From an uncultured delta proteobacterium (GTDB taxonomy: Bacteria; Myxococcota_A; Polyangia; Polyangiales; Ga0077539): a stretch of 13,186 nt of DNA. The DNA lies in assembly GCA_903860995.1 (NCBI GenBank), contig CAIOSS010001369.1, positions 1 to 13,186 of the forward strand, given 5' to 3'. The notes under the pieces are model-generated. The model saw nothing but the letters and a program-made list of their open reading frames with translations, did no database searches and was not told the origin of the DNA. Made by a program: the position numbers and the translations under genes. Each line of letters opens with the position of its first letter. Within the stretch, counting starts at the first letter, position 1. Positions 9,004 through 13,186 of the stretch are shown piece after piece.

Positions 9004-9036
9004 CCCGATAAAGCTCCCCCCCCGGACGCACCCGCG

Positions 9037-9065
9037 CCCTGTGCGGCCGGGGTGTCCCTGTGCGG
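9037..9065. repeat. Direct repeat of 10 bp
   Basis: CCCTGTGCGG occurs at 9037-9046 and 9056-9065, start to start 19 bases (about two helical turns). It lies just upstream of the palindrome and promoter of the reductase operon. It could be a second regulator site or chance in GC-rich DNA. Confidence 0.4.
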
Positions 9066-9070
9066 GCGCA

Positions 9071-9118
9071 TCAAGTGACAAGTGCCACTTGACGCTCTGC
9101 ACCTCGCGCCGCTAGAAA
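9071..9118 (+). promoter_or_regulatory. Promoter with operator-like palindrome for the reductase-MerR-diiron operon
   Basis: TTGACG at 9089-9094 and TAGAAA at 9113-9118 are separated by 18 bases, a plausible sigma-70-type promoter with a 5' leader of about 37 bases. An inverted repeat, TCAAGTG (9071-9077) and CACTTGA (9086-9092), encloses a tighter one, CAAGTG-C-CACTTG (9079-9091). The right half-sites contribute TTGA of the -35, so a protein bound here would cover the -35. The MerR-family gene in the operon is the obvious candidate binder, which would make the operon self-regulated. Classical MerR sites lie instead between -35 and -10 with a 19-20 base spacer, so the mechanism may differ. 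Confidence 0.6.
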
Positions 9119-9148
9119 CTGTCTTGCCCCGGGGGGATGGACCGGCTC

Positions 9149-9164
9149 GGAGGTGACGACGATG
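9149..9164 (+). promoter_or_regulatory. Ribosome site deciding the reductase start
   Basis: GGAGG at 9149-9153 lies eight bases before ATG 9162-9164. The alternative in-frame GTG at 9153 is itself part of this Shine-Dalgarno sequence, so it cannot be the start. Confidence 0.8.
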
Positions 9165-10364
9165 CTGAAGCGGACTCCCTGGATCGAGCGCGCGAAGGGC
9201 CTCGTGCCCGCCCAGTGGCGGCGCGACGCGCGGATGGTGCTCGACGGTCTGGCGGGTCGGCCTCCTCCGCCGTACTGGTCCACGGGGACGTCGTCCCGCG
9301 CCGAGGCTTCGCAGCCGACCGCCCTCCCCGGCGCGCGGGCGCTGCGGGTGGCGGCGCTCACCCGCGAGACGCCCGATGCGGTCTCGCTCACGCTGGTTGA
9401 CCCGCGCGGCGAGGCGATCGTGTATCGCCCGGGGCAGTTCTTCACGCTGGCGCTTCGGCTCAACGGCGAGGTGCTCCGCCGGGCCTACTCCGCCTCGCTC
9501 CCGATGGCCGAGGCCATGCCTCCGGGGTCGGTACGGGTGACCATCAAGCGGGTGGCGGGCGGTCGGGTGAGCCAGCACCTCAATGAGCGCGCCGGGGCGG
9601 GGGACATCATTGAGGTGTTTGGCCCATCGGGAAGCTTCGTGGTGGAGGGCGCTCCGACGACGCTGGTGCTGGTGGGGGGCGGCTCCGGGGCGACGCCGCT
9701 GCTGGCCATCGCCTATGACGCGCTCGCCCGGTTCCCTGACACCCGGGTGGTCTTCCTGGTAGGCAATCGATCGACGGGCGACATCCTGTTTCGGGACGAG
9801 CTCGCGGCCCTCGCCGAGCGGCACCCGGGGCGCTTCGCGCTGCGGCATGTGTTGAGTGTCCCCCCCGAGGCGTGGGGCGGCGGCGTGGGGATGCTCGACG
9901 CGGAGACCACCGGCCGCGAGCTCGACGGGCTCTCCCTCGAAGGCGCGGCGGAGTATTTCGTCTGCGGCCCGGGGCCGATGATGGACGCGGTGCGCCAGTG
10001 CCTGCGCGGGCGGGGTGTGGACGCGGTGCACATCCGGGAGGAGCGCTTCTCGTCGCCGGTGCACACGGCCGCCGAGCAGCCCGGAGGGGACGTGGCGGTG
10101 ACGGCGAGGGTGGGCGGGCGAAGCTATACGGTGGTCAACCGGGCGCACGAGACGGTGCTGGAGTCGGCGCTGCGCCAGGGCGCCCCGATGCCCTTCTCTT
10201 GCACGATGGGCGGCTGCGGGGCGTGTCGGATGAAGCTCCGGGAGGGCGCGATGACCATGGAAGAGCCCAATTGCCTGTCGGCCGACGAGCGGTCGCAGGG
10301 ATATGTGCTGACGTGCATCGGGCGGGCGACCCGGGCGTGCGTGCTGGAGGCCGAACCCTCATGA
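9162..10364 (+). CDS. FAD/NAD(P)H reductase with C-terminal plant-type 2Fe-2S ferredoxin domain
   Basis: The product has 400 residues. After about 60 residues of leader come the flavin domain of the ferredoxin-reductase superfamily (YRPGQFFTLAL near 88-98, RRAYSAS at 106-112), the nucleotide domain (VGGGSGATPL at 171-180, CGPGPMM at 268-274) and a ferredoxin domain. The cluster ligands are C347-x4-C352-x2-C355-x29-C385. This order (FAD, NAD(P), 2Fe-2S) is that of PaaE/Hcr-type reductases. They pass electrons from NAD(P)H through FAD and the cluster to an oxygenase. It is probably cytoplasmic. The natural partner is the ferritin-like diiron protein two genes downstream. Its last codons overlap the regulator start (ATGA), so the genes are co-transcribed. 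The exact acceptor and NADH/NADPH preference cannot be told. Confidence 0.93.
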   Translation: MLKRTPWIERAKGLVPAQWRRDARMVLDGLAGRPPPPYWSTGTSSRAEASQPTALPGARALRVAALTRETPDAVSLTLVDPRGEAIVYRPGQFFTLALRLNGEVLRRAYSASLPMAEAMPPGSVRVTIKRVAGGRVSQHLNERAGAGDIIEVFGPSGSFVVEGAPTTLVLVGGGSGATPLLAIAYDALARFPDTRVVFLVGNRSTGDILFRDELAALAERHPGRFALRHVLSVPPEAWGGGVGMLDAETTGRELDGLSLEGAAEYFVCGPGPMMDAVRQCLRGRGVDAVHIREERFSSPVHTAAEQPGGDVAVTARVGGRSYTVVNRAHETVLESALRQGAPMPFSCTMGGCGACRMKLREGAMTMEEPNCLSADERSQGYVLTCIGRATRACVLEAEPS

Positions 10365-11101
10365 GCGCCGACGGCGACGGGGTCGATCGGGAGAAGTTCC
10401 CGTATCGTATGAAGGACCTCTGCGAGAAGACGGGCGTCCCTCGGCAGGTGGTGCATTTCTACATCCAGCAGCGCCTGGTGCCCGAAGGCTACAAGACCAG
10501 CCGCAACATGGGCTGGTACAGCGAGTCGCACGTCGAGCGCATCCGGCTGGTGCGGCAGCTCCAGCACGAGCGCTTCCTGCCGCTGAAGGCCATCCGGGCG
10601 ATGCTCGAGCAGCGGGACGAGGTGTTCTCTCCGTCGCAGCGGATGCTCCTGGGAGAGGTGAAGTCGCGGCTGCGCGGGCGCAGCGTGGTGCCCTCCGGCG
10701 ACCGCCCCGACACGGTGGCGGTCGACGAGCTCTGCCGCCGCGCAGGGGTGAGCCGACAGGACGCCGACGAGATCGCCGAGCTGGGCCTCTTCGCCATCTC
10801 GGAGGAGGGCGGCCGGCACCTCATCGCGCGCGACGACGCGTGGCTCATCGAGCTGTGGGGGGAGTTCCAGGCGGTGGGCTTCACCCGCGAGCGCGGGTTC
10901 TCCCCGGCGGACCTGGCGATCTACGACGAGGCGATCTCGGCGCTCTTCGACCGGCAGGCGCGGCTGATGGCCGGGCGGGTATCACAGATGCCGGCCGACG
11001 ACGCCGCGCGGATGCTGGAGCAGGGGCTGCCGATGGTGGGAATGCTGCTGTCGCGGCTGCACCTCGCGAAGGCGAGAAACTTCTTCGCGGCGATGGGCTG
11101 A
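10361..11101 (+). CDS. MerR-family transcriptional regulator with apparent second HTH
   Basis: The product has 246 residues. A canonical MerR winged helix-turn-helix covers about 15-84: YRMKDLCEKTGVPRQVVHFY, then the wing around GYKTSRNMGWYSESHVERI, then LKAIRAMLEQ. Residues about 118-175 repeat this pattern in decayed form (VAVDELCRRAGVSRQDADEI, then GLF, GGRHLIARDDAWLIELW, AVGF). This suggests a second DNA-binding or ligand-sensing module. The C-terminal 70 residues are helical. No Cys cluster of the metal-sensing or SoxR type is present; the two Cys (C21, C125) are isolated. The start ATG 10361 overlaps the reductase stop by four bases, with GGAGG ten bases upstream. It probably controls its own operon through the palindrome at 9071-9092. 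The inducer is unknown. Confidence 0.88.
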   Translation: MSADGDGVDREKFPYRMKDLCEKTGVPRQVVHFYIQQRLVPEGYKTSRNMGWYSESHVERIRLVRQLQHERFLPLKAIRAMLEQRDEVFSPSQRMLLGEVKSRLRGRSVVPSGDRPDTVAVDELCRRAGVSRQDADEIAELGLFAISEEGGRHLIARDDAWLIELWGEFQAVGFTRERGFSPADLAIYDEAISALFDRQARLMAGRVSQMPADDAARMLEQGLPMVGMLLSRLHLAKARNFFAAMG

Positions 11102-11122
11102 AGTGCATTGGAGGGTCGAGCG

Positions 11123-12301
11123 ATGATGTTCAATGAACGACTGGTGAACCTCCTCCCGGGGCGCATGCGCAACCAGGTGGCGCAGTGGTTCGAGGCCGCG
11201 GAGATCTTCGGGGAGATGCGCGACCCGAAGGTGCTCGCGGCCATCGGCCCGGCGGGGGTGCGGGGCCTGCTGTTGCAGCGGGGCAAGCAGGGCGTGCCGA
11301 CGCAGATGCCGGCCGCGCACAAGGCGCACTTCGACTGGCGCTACCCCCACGACAACGCCGAGATGGCGAGCCTCTACCGCCGCGCGAAGGAGGGCCAGTG
11401 GAACGGCGACTCGCTGCCCTGGCACATCGACGTCGACCCCTTCAACCCGGAGGTGCCGCTCATCCCGGCGGACTTCATCGACACGGCGAAGCTCGCCTCC
11501 TTCGGGGTGCGCCTCGACGGGCGGGAGGAGCTCAGGCTGCGCTACTCCCTCACGGCCTGGATGCTCAGCCAGTTTCTGCACGGCGAGCAGGGGGCCCTCT
11601 TCGCGGCGGCGCAGGTCACCGAGGCGGTGCAGTTCTTCGATGGGAAGATGTACGGCAGCACGCAGGTGATGGACGAGGGCCGCCACGTCGAGGTGTTCCA
11701 TCGCTATATCGACACCAAGCTGAACAAGCTCTATCAGATCAATGACAACCTCTATGTGGTCATCGATTCTTTGATGACCGACGGCCGCTGGGACATGAAG
11801 TTCCTGGGGATGCAGATCATGGTGGAGGGCCTGGCGCTGGGGGCCTTCGGGGTGATCTACAAGCAGACGAAGGAGCCGCTCCTGAAGGAGCTGCTGCGCA
11901 ACGTGATCCAGGACGAGGCGCGGCACGTCCACTACGGGGTGGTGGCGCTGCGCGAGCAGTTTCGCGACCACCTCACCGAGCGGGAGCGCAGCGAGCGGGA
12001 GGACTGGGCCTACGAGGTGGCGCTGCTGATGCGCAACCGCTTCATGGCCTTCGAGGTGTACGACGAGTGGTTCGCGCACCGGCTCACCCGGTCCCAGTGG
12101 CGCGAGCTGGTGAGCACGTCGCCCGGGATGATGGACTTCCGGCACGTGATGTTCGTGCGGCTCATCCCCAACCTGCGGGAGATCGGGCTGATGTCCCCGC
12201 GCATCGTCCCCCACTACGAGCGCGCGGGCCTGATGCGGTACTACCACGGCCGCTCGGCCGATCAGCTCACGGGCGAGCAGCTCCTGACCGACCTGCACTG
12301 A
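11123..12301 (+). CDS. Ferritin-like diiron carboxylate protein, putative oxygenase or desaturase
   Basis: The product has 392 residues. Four helices carry the two-iron pattern of ferritin-like enzymes (R2, soluble methane monooxygenase, acyl-ACP desaturase): E155 (HGEQGALF), E185-x2-H188 (DEGRHVEVFHRY), E235 (MVEGLALG) and E265-x2-H268 (QDEARHVHYG). The gaps between the Glu ligands (30, 50 and 30 residues) are close to those of acyl-ACP desaturases and bacterial multicomponent monooxygenases. The extra His of AurF-type N-oxygenases (four residues before the last Glu) is absent: the residue is Val. There is no signal peptide, and the N-terminal 140 residues match no domain known to me. ATG 11123 was chosen for GGAGG eight bases upstream. 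It begins 21 bases after the MerR gene and so lies in the same operon as its likely electron donor. Substrate unknown; fatty-acyl or aromatic oxidation are both possible. Confidence 0.85.
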   Translation: MMFNERLVNLLPGRMRNQVAQWFEAAEIFGEMRDPKVLAAIGPAGVRGLLLQRGKQGVPTQMPAAHKAHFDWRYPHDNAEMASLYRRAKEGQWNGDSLPWHIDVDPFNPEVPLIPADFIDTAKLASFGVRLDGREELRLRYSLTAWMLSQFLHGEQGALFAAAQVTEAVQFFDGKMYGSTQVMDEGRHVEVFHRYIDTKLNKLYQINDNLYVVIDSLMTDGRWDMKFLGMQIMVEGLALGAFGVIYKQTKEPLLKELLRNVIQDEARHVHYGVVALREQFRDHLTERERSEREDWAYEVALLMRNRFMAFEVYDEWFAHRLTRSQWRELVSTSPGMMDFRHVMFVRLIPNLREIGLMSPRIVPHYERAGLMRYYHGRSADQLTGEQLLTDLH

Positions 12302-12533
12302 CGCCACACCTGGCGAGATCCACCACGGTGCCGTCCACCGCGGGACACGGCCGGGGGTGTACGCCGTGGTTCACGGTGCGACACGGGCGTCAGGGGTGAC
12401 CAGCCCGCACGCCGCAGGGGTCCCGCAAGATTTCGCGGGCACTTTCACGGAACCCTACAGCCCCGGTGAAGGTCGGAGGGAATGGCCCGCTTGTTGAAGC
12501 GTTGCTGGACAGGTGCTCGCACGGAGGTCGGTC
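12302..12533. other. Intergenic region downstream of the diiron gene, with stem-loops
   Basis: No gene was recognised. GCCGT (12330-12334) pairs with ACGGC (12347-12351), with further inner pairs and a bulge. ACCACGG (12322-12328) and CCGTGGT (12364-12370) form a wider inverted repeat around it. Together they could fold as a terminator-like structure, though without a T-tract. A further hairpin, CCCGC/GCGGG around AAGATTTC, lies near 12422-12439. The last 50 bases must contain the leader of the small peptide gene; no convincing promoter was found there. Confidence 0.4.
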
Positions 12534-12536
12534 ATG
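12523..12536 (+). promoter_or_regulatory. Strong ribosome site for the small peptide gene
   Basis: GGAGG at 12523-12527, six bases before ATG 12534-12536. This is among the best ribosome sites in the window and the main reason to believe the small ORF is translated. Confidence 0.7.
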
Positions 12537-12680
12537 CGTCGAAGCAGGTCGGTTCACACGGTTCGGCTGGTCCTGGGTCTGGTCGCCGTCTCGCTGTCGC
12601 TCCTCGGCGCAGTCCGGGGAGCCAACGAAGTGCCGACCGCGACCGCGCAGAGCGCCACCCCGGTGGCGTCCAACGGCTAA
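12534..12680 (+). CDS. Small secreted or membrane-anchored peptide, 48 residues
   Basis: This short ORF runs from ATG to TAA. The N-terminus MRRSRSVHTVR is basic, followed by a hydrophobic stretch of about 18 residues (LVLGLVAVSLSLLGAV). The polar tail of about 20 residues is rich in Ala, Thr, Ser and Pro and ends PVASNG. This is the layout of a signal peptide with a very short mature part, or of a one-helix membrane micropeptide. Possible signal peptidase sites are after VRGA or TATA. There is no Cys and no recognisable family. Support comes from the ideal ribosome site, a stem-loop 15 bases after the stop, and its place alone in a 750-base gap. It lies downstream of the diiron operon on the same strand but seems to be a separate unit. 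Function unknown. Confidence 0.55.
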   Translation: MRRSRSVHTVRLVLGLVAVSLSLLGAVRGANEVPTATAQSATPVASNG

Positions 12681-12695
12681 GCGGTCGAGGGCCCC

Positions 12696-12712
12696 GGAGG
12701 GCTCTTCCCTCC
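12696..12712 (+). terminator. Stem-loop after the small peptide gene
   Basis: GGAGGG (12696-12701) and CCCTCC (12707-12712) form a perfect 6-bp stem with a CTCTT loop, 15 bases after the TAA. No T-run follows, so it may be a weak terminator or an mRNA 3'-stabilising hairpin. Confidence 0.45.
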
Positions 12713-13047
12713 ATAGGCGTTCACCGTTGATCGTCCGCCGCGCCCGCTTGCCCGATTGGAACCTACGGGACGGCGCACCTCGTTGAGCCCTCGATGAGGA
12801 CCGCGTGGTGCATGTCGCCAACATCCTCGGAGCTCACATCACCGAGGTATCGAATCTCGAAGCAACCGCAGGTCGACACTGGAGAAGGCATCCGAGGCCG
12901 CTCTCCTCACGTGCCGAGGCGCGAGGAGGTCAACCTGCCTGGGTCCGGGGGCCCACCGGCGCCGCGCCAGCAACCCCGTTCAGGGCTTGTTTTCAAGCCT
13001 TTGTTGACATCGACGCGGGCCTATGGGAGACGTTCGCCGCCTCGGTC
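12713..13047. other. Gene-free stretch before the tRNA, with a possible decayed HDOD-like fragment
   Basis: No intact gene was recognised. After a TGA at 12784-12786 one frame stays open and reads DEDRVVHVANILGAHI from 12793. This resembles the C-terminal helix of HDOD or HD-domain signalling proteins. It has no upstream HD-like sequence in frame and runs on into the tRNA, so it is at most a relic. The rest up to 12980 shows nothing. Confidence 0.3.
12984..13009 (+). promoter_or_regulatory. Stem-loop followed directly by a -35-like box ahead of the tRNA
   Basis: GGCTTG (12984-12989), loop TTTT and CAAGCC (12994-12999) form a perfect hairpin followed by TTTGTT, which resembles a short intrinsic terminator. 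TTGACA at 13004-13009 is a perfect -35 hexamer 39 bases before the tRNA. The matching -10 is unclear: TATGGG at 13022 is only 12 bases away. The arrangement suggests insulation of the tRNA promoter from upstream transcription. Confidence 0.45.
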
Positions 13048-13120
13048 GCCCTCATAGCTCAGTGGATAGAGCAGCGGCTTCCTAAGCCGAAGGTCGCGCG
13101 TTCGACTCGCGCTGGGGGTA
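13048..13120 (+). tRNA. tRNA-Arg (anticodon CCU, reads AGG)
   Basis: A full cloverleaf of 73 bases. The acceptor stem pairs GCCCTCA with TGGGGGT, all seven positions allowed but G1-U72 and U5-G68 are wobbles. The D arm is GCTC-AGTGGATA-GAGC. The anticodon loop is TTCCTAA with anticodon CCT at 34-36, U33 and A37; the stem has four clean pairs plus a G27-A43 mismatch. The T arm is GCGCG-TTCGACT-CGCGC, a perfect five-pair stem. The discriminator is A and CCA is not encoded. The CCU isoacceptor reads a codon that is rare in GC-rich genomes. The 66 bases after it hold nothing recognisable. Confidence 0.95.
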
Positions 13121-13186
13121 CGGAGAAAACGCTAGGTTTCCAGGGGTCTGCGTTACCAACGACGCCTCACGACACCCCGCCGCTCC

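Noticed and set aside
12483..12497. Sigma-54-like TGGCCC-N5-TTGAA upstream of the small peptide gene
   Set aside because: The essential GC of the -12 element is GA here and the -24 element is imperfect.
12794..13057. An 87-codon plus-strand ORF before the tRNA
   Set aside because: It has no ribosome site and Arg/Ser/Pro-rich composition, and it overlaps the tRNA 5' end.
13048..13120. Attachment site for an integrated element at the tRNA 3' end
   Set aside because: No second copy of the tRNA 3' end and no integrase is present in the window.
13048..13186. Open frame through the tRNA reading ALIAQWIEQRLPKPKV
   Set aside because: This is the familiar spurious translation of a tRNA-Arg gene, not a protein.

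Overview
The window is very GC-rich and gene-dense. Several genes start with GTG. It carries envelope proteins of a myxobacterial style: a signal peptide or lipobox, a Pro/Asp/Ala-rich linker, Cys-containing loops and paired membrane helices. The best guess is a member of the Myxococcota (Polyangia- or Sandaracinus-like). This rests on protein style and gene content, not on a marker tree.

Left part (1-3648): an unresolved window edge with a 9-bp tandem repeat; a small membrane protein with a bacterial-PH-like tail (minus); a divergent soluble-looking M23/LAS metallopeptidase (plus); and a complete prkA serine/AAA+ protein kinase gene (minus).

Middle (3649-7973, all minus): reading with transcription, a signal-peptide protein with a TolB-N/CsgG-like domain and two membrane helices comes first. 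Then comes one uninterrupted ORF that joins the 16S rRNA methyltransferase RsmD to the CoA-biosynthesis enzyme CoaD. A TPR protein with two membrane helices follows, then a Cys-rich putative lipoprotein whose GTG start overlaps the TPR stop (GTGA). prkA lies next in the same direction.

Right part (7974-13186, plus): prmC, the release-factor glutamine methyltransferase, is followed by a compact three-gene unit. The unit has its own promoter with a palindrome over the -35. It encodes an FAD/NAD(P)H/2Fe-2S reductase, a MerR-family regulator that appears to carry a second degenerate HTH, and a ferritin-like diiron protein. The set reads as a self-regulated diiron oxygenase or desaturase system with a dedicated electron donor. 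Its substrate cannot be told from sequence. It is the most system-like part of the window.

The last 900 bases have no long gene. They hold a well-supported 48-residue secreted or membrane peptide gene with an excellent ribosome site, several stem-loops, a possible decayed HDOD-like fragment, and a tRNA-Arg(CCU) gene near the end. No mobile element, integrase or CRISPR array was seen.
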